This document shows positions 47,059 to 59,774 of a DNA stretch of 64,000 bases, piece after piece (within the stretch, counting starts at the first letter, position 1; each line of letters opens with the position of its first letter). The DNA lies in assembly GCA_002110485.1 (NCBI GenBank), contig MOWL01000088.1, forward strand, positions 1,054,001 through 1,118,000. Direction: 5' to 3'. The translations under genes and the position numbers were made by a program. Below the pieces are notes generated by a model, which was given only the letters and a program-made list of their open reading frames with translations, made no database searches and was not told the origin of the DNA. Source of the DNA: Emergomyces orientalis. Its lineage: Eukaryota; Ascomycota; Eurotiomycetes; Onygenales; Ajellomycetaceae.

Positions 47059-48442
47059 ATGGCAGAGACTACTGAGCTTCAGGATCCCGAACTCAAGCAG
47101 AAATCAACACCCAGTCGTCGCTGGGCGAACTCACCAAACTGGCGTGTAAAGCGAGCGGAACCTCCAGGAACAGACAACGCCGATGATGGATCTGAAAAAA
47201 GAGAGCTTAATTTCAATCGCAGCCCGATACAGAGGGGAAACGAACCACAAAACCGAAGCTGGAATAATGAAGGATCAAAGCCGTCCACGCCTGGCAAGTC
47301 ATCTCACAAAGACGATGTCGATTCTCCAGCCATGAAGTCGTTTTCCGAAGGGAGGAGACTATACGTCGGCAATATGCCGTATATGGCAAAAAAGAAAGAT
47401 GTGGAAGCTCTTTTTACCGAAGGCGAGACGGTATATAATGTGTAAGCTATTCTGTTTTAAAGGTCCTCCGCAAGGCCCCCTGTTCTTGAAGCCCCTTCTG
47501 CAGCCAGCACCTATACGCAAATGTTCGATTGGAATTAACCCAACCTCCATAGTGAGCGCATCGACATATCTATCGATCCCTTCACCGGACGGAACCCTTC
47601 GTACTGCTTCGTCGAGCTGGAATCAAAGCAACAAGCGGATCTGGCAATGGTGGAATTGAATGGGAAAGATATGCTGGGCCGTCCTGTGAAAATTAAGCCT
47701 GGCATCCCGAAATCGTCCAAGGAGCCATTTGGAAGAAGAGACGCTGCTACGACTCCAGAGAAGCAGCCTCCCAGATTTGTCTTTGAGCGATGGGAGAGGT
47801 CAGATGCATCGAGCCACTGGTACGATTATAGCGCCCAAGGCCGCCGTGTGTTTGTTGGTGGTCTACCTAGAATGCCGGACCAACCTACAGCAGATTATGA
47901 GATCCGGAAATTATTTTATGGCTTCAATATGTAAGCTTACGCCCACCCACCCACTCCCTTCAATTTTTCCCACTGAACCAAAATATCTAATGCGGGTAAT
48001 CTCTTTTGTTTTCTGAAAACCCCATAGTGAGGCCATCAGCAAAGTCATTTCCCCACATCCATCGAAGCGCTCACAACCCGGAAACCACTACTACCTCTTC
48101 GTCGACCTCACCTCATCAGAGGAAGCTGACCGGGCTATTGAAGCCCTCAGCGGCGTCAGCGCCGTCTGGGGTAGCAGGGTACATATCAACAAGGCCCGCG
48201 GTAACTCGCACAAACCAGCCGAGCGGGACCGATGGGAAGGGAAACGCAAGGGAGGGCAGGATGCAAATGGTGAGAGTCATGACGAAGACGGCAATGGCAA
48301 TAACAATAGAAATGGCAAGTTACCTACCGGCGGTGCTGAATCTGGACCTCCGCCACGGTCACGGTGGGGACCCCCCGCTGGGTTTGAAGATGAAGCCGCT
48401 GCGTCTTCGACTCAGTGTGCTCGTGCAGAATCGCCGCCATAA
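47059..48442 (+). CDS. RNA-binding protein with two RRM domains
   Basis: Exons 47059-47441, 47553-47930 and 48028-48442 encode about 391 aa. A polar, low-complexity N-terminus precedes RRM1 (about 100-177), with RNP2 LYVGNM and RNP1-like NPSYCFVEL. RRM2 (about 226-310) has RNP2 VFVGGL and HYYLFVDL. The C-terminus is charged and Gly/Asn-rich with PPPRSRWGPPAGFEDE. Both introns interrupt RRM sequence and restore the frame (YNV/ERIDISIDPF, GFNI/EAISKV). A role in RNA processing or translation is inferred from the domains only; I cannot assign a named orthologue. The frame is open upstream to 46879, but ATG 47059 starts a normal hydrophilic protein. Confidence 0.85.
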
Positions 48443-51400
48443 GCATGGGCTGTAGCATAGTGGACCAAATCAGACAGACACACCCCGAATTTCCTGCACT
48501 TTTTCGGACATCTCCTTGAAAAAGGCCCCCATTTATGAGCTGGGTTCCCAATGCCCTTTGCAACCAGCGATCTTTTTTTTTTCTCTTCTCTATCTTGGAT
48601 TTTAGAAATATTTTTATGCCTATTGAATATTCCGGAGCATTTCCAATGACCGTGCGGTTATTACAACTTTTTTGGATTGACGAGCATTATTTACTTTGTT
48701 GGTTCCTTCGCAACCTTTTATTCTTGTATAAAATATTTACCACATAGACTATTTTGCCCTTAGGCCTATTTTTGGACGTTGATTGATGCCAACTGTGCCA
48801 TGGATTGGAAAGTTTAGATGAGATTAGTGACTTGCTTTTTTTTCTTTGATGCCTTCTTCTCTCTTTCCCTTTCCCTAATTCTGTGCATTTTTCAGCCCCG
48901 TTCGGCTGCTTTCTTTCATTTCGTGAATACTAACTCTTCCTTGTCCAGTTATTTACATACATATCAATTTACCAAAAACTTAAAAGAAAGTGAATTAACA
49001 AGAGGCGATATCAAAAAGGAATGGAGGAACATATTTACTGCAACATGGATTCACCCCAGCAGCGATATGTTCTCTCACTTCCCCTTTGCTATTCCATACG
49101 CCATCAAATCGATGGCACATCTTGGATTCACTAACTCCTAAGCTATGCATACGATGCAAGAATGGCTCTTGATCTCCTTTGATTCGTTCAATACATCTTA
49201 TCGTGATATAGATGGGTGCGCAGCGGCTGGAGCTATATCCTATAGCCCTTCCAAGTTGAAGGGTGGGGAGCAGTACCGTGGCGCCCCGAGACAAAAGGGT
49301 GTGATGGAACCACGCCATGAAGGATATCAGCAGTGTCTCTCCTTTTATGTATCATCTATTCGGATACTGAAAATGACTATTGCTATGGTTTATACACTGG
49401 CGAACAAAATTTGTGTCTAGCAGTTAACAAGAAATGGGCTGCGCTAGTTTGGCTTGCGGGAAGGCGGACGATACGAGACCAGCCGGCAAACAAAACCGCA
49501 CAACTTTCCGTGCTTGCTTACAGCATACGAAACGGCTGAAAAGCCGAAGGTTTGGGAGACGAATCAGGAATTGCTCCGGTCAATTGTTGAGGATAAAAAT
49601 GTTGCTCGAGCAAGTAAAGGGAGATATTTGGGTGGACAGCAGACCTGCACTCAACCCAGAGAATCACTCACTATGGAAAGGACTTATTACAGCCGAAGAA
49701 ATGACTGTCGATCACAACCCTCCATCTTAAAGCCAGCTAATCACGGAGCAATATCGTGCGCCGAAGAATATACTAGAAAAAGGAAGGAAATAAATTATTC
49801 CGAGAAGGTCGTTCAGGGGGTGGTGGCCCTGAGTTACCTGGGCAGAGATAGAACGGGTGGACGGTTCCGGCGAGCATGTCACTACCCCTATAGCCACTGG
49901 ATACTCGTTCTGGCCAGGGCTGAGTTGCAGCCTTCCTAACTACTCGAAAAATTCGTTAACCTATTATTTGTTTCCGAAACTAAATCTACAAATGCGAATA
50001 TATATCAATGCTAGGCCCCTGGACCCTTGCTCCCCGCCGAATTTTGATATTACACTTGATCATGCGTATTCGTTTCGGTAACGTCGACGTCCCAAGCTCG
50101 AGCTCTTAAGGAACCTTCCTCACCATATTATATTAGTCTTGCTAGCAAATTCGACAGCCTTGCGGAAACCCGACGAATCCATTGGCCTAGACAGACGTAC
50201 CCGATCTTATGTAGTATGTATCGGCTCTGGTGGTCAACTGCTGGCAGCATATGATGTTTTGGGGTGACCCGACACGGAATATGCCTTCAAATGCACTCCA
50301 TTAATTGTTGGCCCATTTATAACTAGAAAAATTGCTCTTGCGAGCATTAAGGAAAGCGAAACTAGCTTCCTTACGCTGGTGCATAGTTGTGGGAATATCG
50401 AGGTGAATATGCGTATCATCTCACTCGATGCTACCTACAGACCAGCTCGAGCCACAGCAAACCAGGGAAAAGGCAAACAAGCCTTGTTTCGATACTTGTT
50501 AGGTTTGCACAAATTCTACTGCTCAACCCTTTGCGACGGACCAACGCACCCCGGTTCCATAAATCTGCGTTTAGACGGGTATCGCTCACCTGCAACACCA
50601 ATGCCCATCGTGCTCAACGTGGCGGAGCGTATTGAACAGCCAAATCCTGCAGTCCCAAAAATCCATTCTATGAAAAAACAAAACTCCATGTCAATGTTCC
50701 AAAAATAAGTAAAGCGTACGAGAACGAGCTTATTATAGACCGCACGGCCGGAAAGTCTTCGGGCCAGGCCGCTCGAAGAGGTTGAGGGCCTACCGAATTA
50801 TTAGAGGAAAAGAAGAAAAAAAGAGAAATAAGCAAAATTAGAAAGTGTTCCAGGTGCAGCAACATCTGAGCCATCCTCATGATACTTCGAGGAGATACCT
50901 TCGCTAGTGGTCAAGAAAGCGGAAAAGGCTCTGGACGACACATACGTCCTTCTTGAGGCCATGGTCAAGGAATTAAAAGTCACCCAAACTTGTGACTTCA
51001 TGACGGATTGAAAGTCAACTTCCCTGCTACGCACCGTCTGGAGCACTTGAGACTGGCTTCCGCAGTTTAAATGACATAGTTATATCAACAGAAGGATGGT
51101 CAACTACGCCAGATTAAATTGTTGCCCTAACTGGGTTGCACATATCAATGAGAACTTTTTCCTGGACCCATAAAGACCCTGTCCACAGTGGAAGTTAATA
51201 TGTATGGTGCTTGCACCGAATCCAAGCTTCATTAACAATGCTGCAGCACACGCCTAGGATATTGTTTTTGAAATGAACAGTCATAAGGCCAAAGCCATCA
51301 CGGGATCATACGAGGTTTATAATATATGCTGGCAGCCAAAGATCTGAAAATCTATTTCCCTTCCCTTAAGTGGTTCAAGTTATTGACCTCCCTTAAAGCA

Positions 51401-52680
51401 ATATTCATGCGAATGAGAGTCTTTCAGAACCAGGATCTAAAAACCATACACAGCACAGCCCTCTGCTGAAACAGAGTCTCAGAATGTAGGGGTTTCCACT
51501 AACGGAACAAACACAACCGCGAATGAGCACATCTACTCTCAAACTACAGCTGAGAAGTACACCGTCATTTATCAGAAGGCCCTACGGCCAACGCCCTGTC
51601 CTGTCAACATGGAAAATATAACGTCTGCTGGATAGCTCAACACCCTACGTGCATTTGCTATTGATATGCTGTGGACTGCAGGTGCACCCTTGTGAAAACT
51701 AAGAGGCAAAATGATGACATGTCGCTGGTTGAAGCTAGGATGGCATTTCACAGAAATGTCCTGACATTTTGAGCTCAAACTCACGATCTTTGATGACTTT
51801 GAAATCTAGGACTTTTAAGAAAATTTACACTTATTAATGAGGCCTTTTCACTTCTCGCGAGAATCGCCCACCCCACACCTAGATGTGTACATTACTGCTG
51901 AGGAAAAATCATTTGCCATCACAAGTAGGTCTAACAAACTCTTATTGTATTATGTCTGTGATCTGCTCGCTCAACCTTTCTTCTCATTACTACCACCAAT
52001 AGGGGACACCAATTTCCCCAAGTCTCATGGCATCATTGTCGCTCCCTGTACCCGCTGCGCTTCGGGGTTTCGGCCCGTCCAAAAAGTGCTGCCGAACTGA
52101 GCTACCACTTTAAGTGATCCTACGGCTTAAAGGTAATAGATGTAAAGGAAAATATGGCATAGAAAACAAGCTGATCACTCTGCACCCCAGGAGGAGCTAC
52201 TTGTGGTTTGGTGGGACAATTGTCAACCTCCCCCCTCATCAACACTGACATTTTTTATCAAACTTGGCACATGGGAGATCAAGGAGATTGAGTTACCCAA
52301 TTTTAAAGCACTTGAAGAGACAAAACAAAATCATTCTGTAAATCTGATGAGGTGAGAACTAGGGGATAAGGCAGGACCATTGTTCTTCTCTAGCCAGTCC
52401 TTCCCCAAAAGGTTTTCCTTTGCAATGGAAGACTGATGATAACAATCCCAGATAGTATGAGAGGGCAGCTGACGGTATACTAGGCACATTCCACCCCAAT
52501 GAACTCCGAGGTCACCACAACAATAATAAAGAAAAGGAAGCATTTCGAGGTCAACTGAACGACTACAGGCATAAGGGACACAGATAAAAATGACAGCCAG
52601 TTTGTGAGAACTAAATGTTAAGGTATTTCAATCAGACTTAGGGGGAAACAATACTCAGCTTCCCCCATTCTAGTATTCAA
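48443..52680. other. long gene-poor region (4.2 kb) with possible decayed coding sequence
   Basis: No intact gene is recognised. Frames at 49434-50081 look peptide-like in successive registers and may be a decayed gene (see findings). The stretch 51100-51800 has frequent stops on both strands. A tRNA-like A-box lies on the minus strand near 52095-52115. No terminal repeats were found that would define an inserted element. Confidence 0.45.
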
Positions 52681-53782
52681 TCAAAGCTTATTCTGAGACC
52701 TCAGCGCATTTCTTCCACCCTTGAACAAATCCAACATCTCTTTACCCATCCACATATCTCTCGTCTTCGCAATTCCCCGTTCAACATCAACCATCTTATC
52801 CTTCTGCAATAGTAGACCTTGCCCATTCGCCTGCATGCCAATATTTATCAAATGCGCCACTGCCAAAGCAACACTCTCAACTTTATTGATTGGAACGCCG
52901 AGCTTGATCATGGAGGCAGCCCATTCGGTTGGGTCAGAGGAAGTGCGGCGTCCCGAGCTCGTGATAATAGGCGTTAGAGTGATGGCGGGGGCGACGACGG
53001 AAATGGCAATATTAAATTTTGCGACGTCGTTTTTCAGGGCACGTAGTAGGCCGACAATTCCTGGAAAATGGATTTAGCCAGGTGTATAAGGCTAGTAATC
53101 ATCACCAACCCGCCAGAGACAATACATATATATCTCGGGAGAAAAAGCAAAAACCCCAAAAAATGAATCTATACAGAAAATAAAACATACCATGTTTTGC
53201 CGCACTATAAGCTGGTGCGCCCCCATCTGCCAAATACCCTGCCAAACTTGCCGTCATGATAATACTCCCAACTCCGCCTTTTTTCCCATCCATCCCTACG
53301 ACCTTCTTCCTCATCCAGTAAATCGCAAGCTTCACCGTATCCCCCGCCGCCCTTAAATCAATATCCACAACTCTCCGATCAGGCTCCTTTAACATACGAA
53401 ACCTCTCCAACCCACCCTTTTTCCCTTCCATTTCATCGCTGAAGAATTGATCCCCATACTCAGCTATACCCGCGTTGACGAAGACGGAATCTATGCGACC
53501 GAAACGGGTAATAGCCGCGGCAAAGCCAGCACGCTGCTCAGGCCAGGAGGCTATGTTGCATTTATGGAAGTGGGTGCGGTGAGCATTTTCTGGGGAAGTG
53601 ATGAGGAGTTTGGAGGTGGATGGTGGAGGCTGTTGGTCTAAGATTACGATGTTGTTGGTTGGAGAGATAGAGAGGAGGAGTTCGGCGGTTGCAAGGCCAA
53701 TGCCTGATGAGCCCCCTGTTATGAGGGTTGTTTTGTTGGTGAGAGTTGTTAATGATGATTTGGGGATTGTGAAAGGTTCCAT
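52681..53782 (-). CDS. short-chain dehydrogenase/reductase (classical SDR)
   Basis: Exons 53782-53191 and 53060-52681 encode about 323 aa. The Rossmann cofactor motif TGGSSGIG lies at 22-29 and an acidic strand end (VILDQQ) suggests NAD preference. The NAG motif (VFVNAG), the catalytic Ser in IIMTASLAGY and the Tyr/Lys pair in YSAAK (192-196) are present. The second exon, joined at KHG/IVGLLRAL, carries the C-terminal substrate-binding part. Similarity in style is to fungal 15-hydroxyprostaglandin dehydrogenase-like SDRs. Substrate unknown. The intron is 130 nt (GTATGT..TTCCAG). Confidence 0.88.
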
Positions 53783-54823
53783 TTTTGCAGTGTTTTCTGT
53801 TGATGTATGTATTCAATTGAGCACTTCTCTATGTTTTCTCTCAAGAATTGAATTGGACAGATGGTTTAGGCAATATTATATGATATCGTGGAGTATCCAT
53901 GTCGCGAACGGAGGCATGCGGGTTTTTAGCATTTTAGAGCCTTCTTATTTTTTTTAAACCCGTTTTTCCAGTGATAATTTCAAGTATAGGCTCGGCTATA
54001 CTAGCAAAGAGCATCCAAATAGCCTCGGAGTGGGTGAGAAGTCCCCAATTCTGTACCTGGTCCGCTGCTCAAAAATACAAGTTTTTGCGGGGAAAGCCTT
54101 CTGAAATAAGCGCCGGACAGAGCCCGACGGAGCTTATTCTCACTCATCGGGTATTAGACAAGTATTTACCAGAAGATGAATAGGAATTATTCAAGAAACC
54201 CAAGGGAGCCATTGCATGAATATTATAGAGTTACTACTTTTTATTTTCATCCATTCAGTTATTGTCCTCATGTTTGTCGTTCTATCAAGGCTAACTACAG
54301 GGCGTTTCAAAATCATCGCTCCCAAGTTCACTTGCCTTCAGAATATCAAATTTGGTATCCCGAATCTACAACGTGGAAAACAGTTTTATGAGCTCACAAG
54401 ACAATGAGCCATAGGTATTGCCAGCTTACTAAACATAAGCTTGGAATAACAGGATAAGAAAAAGAATATATGAAGCTAAGCAAAAGGGGTGGGTGATAAG
54501 AAAATACACACATATCCCCACGAAAGGAGAGTAACGAGCCTGGTTAAAAAATCATCACCCACAGCGGAAGTACCACCGCCGAAATTAAGAAGCTGAACCC
54601 GAAAAGAAATAACGACACATAAAAAAAGAAAGAAACAAAGAAAAGGAACAATGCTTATCGACGATACCCGCCCAAACCAAAAACCAGCAGAGAAAAGGAA
54701 AAAGAGAAAAAGAAAGAAAAAAAGAAAGTATGAGTCTGAAAAGGTATAGAATTATATTGAAGAAGAAAGAAATAAAACCCCCCAGTCATCTCTCGAACAA
54801 CCGACCATCAGTTTGCTGTTTCA
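53783..54823. other. spacer between the SDR and tricalbin genes
   Basis: Promoter region of the SDR gene and 3' region of tricalbin. A purine-rich tract (54690-54735) lies just beyond the tricalbin stop. Small open frames at 53971-54407 have no recognised homology. Confidence 0.5.
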
Positions 54824-57800
54824 TCAAGCCCCATTAGGCACCGCTCCGCTCACTGATCGTTTCGCCAAGAAGCTTCTTCTCGGCTTCCTCTCTGGACTGT
54901 CAACGTCGTCTTGTTTATCGCCCGCGGCCGAGTAAGAGGTACTGGGACGTAGAGACGAAGTTTCGGCGGATGCAAATGCTGATTTCAGCGTGACTGTACC
55001 ACTGCCAACTTTGATGGTGTGTTCCTTTCCAACACTAGACCCTTGATCATCGACGAAGAAGAGTGCCTCTCCCAAAACATCATCTGACCCGAAGGTAGCA
55101 TGGTCCTTAACCTGTAGTTGGAATTGTGCATCCGCGGAAACGTTGGAGACTTTAAAAGCCTCATGGGAAGGGTCAAATTGGACGGTGGGAGTCGTAGTAG
55201 GAGTTGACGATCCAGAATGGTGAGCTGACTTTATGGCTTTGGTCTTGTGGACTTCTTTCGCACCCTTAGAAGTCATCTGTTTGACTGTTACACGCACATT
55301 GGTTCCGGAAGGATACCCTGCAGCGGAAATAATGGTGAAGTTCGCTGTCCCGGTATCTCCTTTGCCACCACCACTTCGTCCAATTTTATCACCGAATTGG
55401 GAGGCAATGCTGCGAGAACGGCTGTGCGGTGTCTGCGGGGTGCTTGGGGTAGGTGTTAATGGGGCTGCAGCACCGTCAACAAGGACCGATGCCCTCTGTG
55501 GTGTGCCGCTAGGTGTGACTTCCATGGTGGGAATTGCGAGGTTCTCACCGCCTGATGGTTCTGGAGCAGTAATAGACTTGTTGTCGTCATCGTCCTTGCT
55601 ACCACCGCGACGTAGAAGACTATGTTTAATGAAAGATGCACCTTTAATGACACCACCGCCAACCAAGCCTACTCCCTTGACGGGGGCACCAACAATTTTG
55701 CCCGGAGTGGCAAATGTGCCAGAAAATGTAGAGGAACCTTGTCGAGATCGCATCACATAGACTGGCTTGAAAAGTAGCTTGAGACGTACTGCACCAGATT
55801 TCCCATCAAGAGGATATGAAATTTCTGTAGCATGGAACGGTTCCAAGTGCTCAAGGTCAATATTCGTTCCACCTAAGTGGTCTGCTTTGTCACCGAAATC
55901 CCAATCATACACCTCGAGTCTCATATCCGCACCAATCCTAGATTTGACAGAGCATTCAAAGAATTCATTCCAGGCAGGATGCAAAGTCTTCTTCTGTACC
56001 TTGGTTTTGAAGACTTCTTTGCCATTCAGCTTAAATTTGCAGTATGGATCACTGTATCCATTGCGATCCGCAGAAGGCAAATCGGCAGCGTCCAAAACAT
56101 CCACACGAAGTGTTCCCATATTGTTGATGCTTTCCCGAGGGTCCAGTTTCATCTTCACGGGAATGTATTTTAGGCTGACAGTTACTTTGCTCGTCGAACC
56201 GTCGTTCGACCTCAGTGTTAGCTCCGTAGGTTTGTACTAATATTAAAAATCAGCATATCCCAAGGGGCTCAATTAAAATTCAGACGAAGTGGGATACGTA
56301 CCAGACATTGTTGAAGAGTGGGTAGTGTCGGGCCAGTGAGTTTGGCCAAAGCATAGTCTCCATCCTCTTCTCCTTTGGTATCCGTCTTTTCAACGAGGCG
56401 GAGAGTGATTTTCGACACTTCAAGTTCACGGACAAATGCATCGCCAACTAATATCATTGTTAGAGCCAAACCATTGTGTGGGATGAGGGAGATAAACTAA
56501 CTATCGCCGAACACAGCTTCTTTAGATTTTGTTCGAGGTGAGGTATAAGATGGGAATACATGATCATCCATCAAAACCTCGAGTTGAACATCTGAATGCG
56601 CTAGGTGGCCATCGATGAGCTTGAAAACGATCAAGCCAGACTCTGTGTTCTCAAGTTAGCATAAAAAATCTTCAAAATAAATAATTTTGGGCCGTGATCA
56701 TCGAATACATACCGTACTGTGAAAGATCCTGTGGTGTGAGGCGGATTTTGGGTACAGCAGGCGATTTTGGTGGATCTTGAGAGCCATTGACCGAGAGGTC
56801 CTTTGTAGCGGCGACGTCAATGCTTGGTGTACCATTTGTCCGGGTATCAGTGCTAGGCCGGGTGCCGTTGGTACCGTTTTCAAGGCTTGGGCGCCCGCTT
56901 TCGATGCTCTTTCTTGGTCCCTCCATGGACATCTCACCGGCCATAGCTTCGCGCGTGGCCTCCTCCTCCTCTTCTTCCTCAGGGTCTGCGACGTTTAGAG
57001 TGGGATAGAAAGCAACGGTATAATTAAGAGTTCCCTTGACATGGCCGCGATTGCCAAGACGGAGACCAGTGGACATTTGTTGCTTCTCATCGTCAACTTC
57101 ATATTCGCCATCCTCGCCTTCATGGATGTAGTCAGCGGCTGAAAGTTCAATCATGCCGAGAGATCTGTCTTTTCCAAGGTTTTCCTCATCCATAACCTCG
57201 AGCGTCAGTTTCTCACGTGGAGAGTGCATCGGAACGTACATAACCTCATCCCATTCAGGGTCAAGGTTATTTGAGAAGGTCACGGTACGGCCTTTCTCCA
57301 GTCCAGAGAGGAGAACTCGAGTATACGGATCTGACTTGCCCATCGTCTCGACGTTCCTTAGACCTTTGGCACTTTGGATATGTATACGCATCACGCCAAT
57401 GGGGGGAACATAGCCCCCGCTACCAACTATTCCCCTAAGTGCAACAGGTTTCCATTCAACCTTAAGCTTAACACGCCCGGTTTTCGCGCCAGCGAGGTTG
57501 AACCATTCTTGGCCTTTCTCCATCGATTTCAGCATGTCGTTAAGCTTCATCTGGTATCTCCCGAGAATAGGATCAGTAGCAAGATCTCGGTCATCTTTAA
57601 TCATCATACCAAATCGCGCCGTCTTTCGATCCGTAATCAATACTTCCTTTGTGGAGTTCTGGAAAATTGGGTTGTTTGTCCGCTTCAACTTATTAGTAAC
57701 ATGAACTTCTTTGCCATTCAACAGCAAGACACCATATGGATTAAGTTGTCCGATAAGACTCTTAGTTCCGTCGAGATCCTTGGCCTGTTCAATTGTAAAT

Positions 57801-59774
57801 CTCGCAATTCCAGCATTAGATTCCGGAGCCGGTTCCTCCTCTCCACTTTCGAGCTTTCTCCCTTCCAGGACAGGGAAGAAACGAACATCAGCCATAATAG
57901 CTCCACGTTGCCGGCCACTGGATAATATCTCAAGGGTCATATTTTCATGTTCATCCTCCTTCTCGAGGGGTTCCAAGGGGAACGTCGCTACACCAAGTTC
58001 TTTGTCCTTCCGGAATTCGTTCCAATCGTAGACCTGAAGAGTGAGAGAATCGGTGAAAGAAGTGATGATAATGTAGATTGTTTCATTCCACTTAGGGTTA
58101 GGGGTATCGTGAACGGTCTTTGTTCGACCCAGGGGAGTCCGGCTATTAATAGAGACCACTGCGTAAGGATCCACAGAGCCGCTGAACTTATCGGAATTTT
58201 TAAGGCCGTGGGCTCCATGCAGGGTGACTGCAACCACTCCGATAGCTTGATCTACAGGGCTGCCTGCAAGCATCTTCGCGATTTCAACGGGGAAGACATT
58301 GGGTTCATACATCATCGGGCCCAGGTTGCCGTGGATCTGGTCCTTGATGAAACTCTCAAGGCCAGGGATAAAATTTATGTCGAATCCCAAGAGATCACCG
58401 CCGAGCGGTTTGCAAACATAGTCGATTTCTGGGCGGCCAAGGAAGGAGACGTCAACACGTTCAATGTGAGGGAATGGGATTTGGAGCTTCACTTTCACTC
58501 TCATCAGGCCTGAGAACGCAAAGTCTTCCACAATCACATCGAGGCCTTTCGAAACAAGCGCTTTCCCAATGCGCACTTCCAGTACAACCTTGGGGTTGAT
58601 TTTATTCGCCAGCTGGCGGGCGGTAAGGTCCATTGTGTCATTGGGGGTGAAGCTGAATTTCCAATCCATGAGGACTGTATCGACTTCGGTTTTAGGGTAG
58701 GTTTTGACGTGTTCCAGGCGAGGAGGTTTGCTTCCAAGTACAAAGGTCTTCAGGCGCAAATTATCTAAAAAGGCGGGTGTGGCCGAACTCAAGACTTGAT
58801 CGACTGAGTTTATAATAGAGTCGCAGAGGACAGGGGCGTATATAGGCCAGAACTTCACGAGGAAGCTATTAATCCATTCTAAGCTTTCTGAATCGGTTTC
58901 CAGTCGGTTTTTTGCCATCTCGCGATTGATATCATCTCGGAAGTTCCGTCGAACGCGGCGTATGGAAGTGCGGTAGTACGTTCCGCAACCGGCCATGACA
59001 ATGAACACCCACCCCAAACCCCCACCAAGCAATGCTATTACCCATGATGCCAGGCAGGCGAAAACGATGACGGCAGTGTTATGATACCAATCTGGTATTC
59101 CGAATATTCAGTCAGCTCACGGCCCTGTATTATCCCAAATAGCAGTTCAAAACCTGGCAATGGACAATGGAATGGAACTGACCTCCGAAAAATTTGTCAT
59201 CCAGTTTGGTCTCGATGAACGTTTGATGGTCCATAAGTGTATCTCCTTCATCCATGTCATCCTCAGGTATATGAAAGCGAGGAGCCCAGCCGGTTCTGTT
59301 CCGATCCCATTTGGCTGCTTCATCGAGTTCGCTGTTCGTTTCTGCTGGTTCTTCAGGTTTACCGGCATCGATTACCTGGGGACCTTTGTCCGATATACTG
59401 GTAGTGCCGTTGATCTAGAGGGTACATAGAAATATTAGCACCAATTTCTTCCATAGTAGAAAACGTCTGACAGAAATAGAATAAATGAAGACTCACTATA
59501 TCCGTAGGTACACCGACGGCGTTTGTCTTGGTTTCTTTGAACATGTCTGAGGGTATCGTCTGCGCACCGTGGAACCGGGATTAGTAAAATTCACGGAAGT
59601 TGAGACATGGCAGAGGGAATAGCTTGCCGATTCTACCTGTTCAACTTTCTTCGATGGAGGAGCATCAGGGTCGAACTGGAAGGCAGGAATTCCGGCTTTT
59701 TTGCTCTCTGCGACCATGTTCTTCTCGATGGTCTCAGGCGAAACCTCAGGCGGCTGAGTCCGTTGGCTCTCCAT
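54824..59774 (-). CDS. tricalbin / extended-synaptotagmin homologue (SMP and multiple C2 domains)
   Basis: Seven exons on the minus strand: 59774-59637, 59559-59497, 59414-59183, 59091-56713, 56642-56502, 56447-56302 and 56236-54824, giving 1503 aa, the family's usual length. After a polar N-terminus comes a membrane hairpin (about 148-185; AVIVFACLASWVIALLGGGL). The SMP lipid-transfer domain follows, from ESLEWINSFLVKFWPIY to FIPGLESFIKDQI. Four or five C2 domains come next, e.g. VAVTLHGAHGLKNSDKF, MRIHIQSAKGLRNVE and LRVDVLDAADLPSADRNGYS, the last retaining Asp ligands (DRNGYSDPYCKF) for Ca2+. Tricalbins tether ER to plasma membrane and move lipids between them. A Gly/Ser-rich stretch and basic tail (PERKPRRSFLAKR) end the protein. 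All six junctions restore the frame. Confidence 0.95.
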
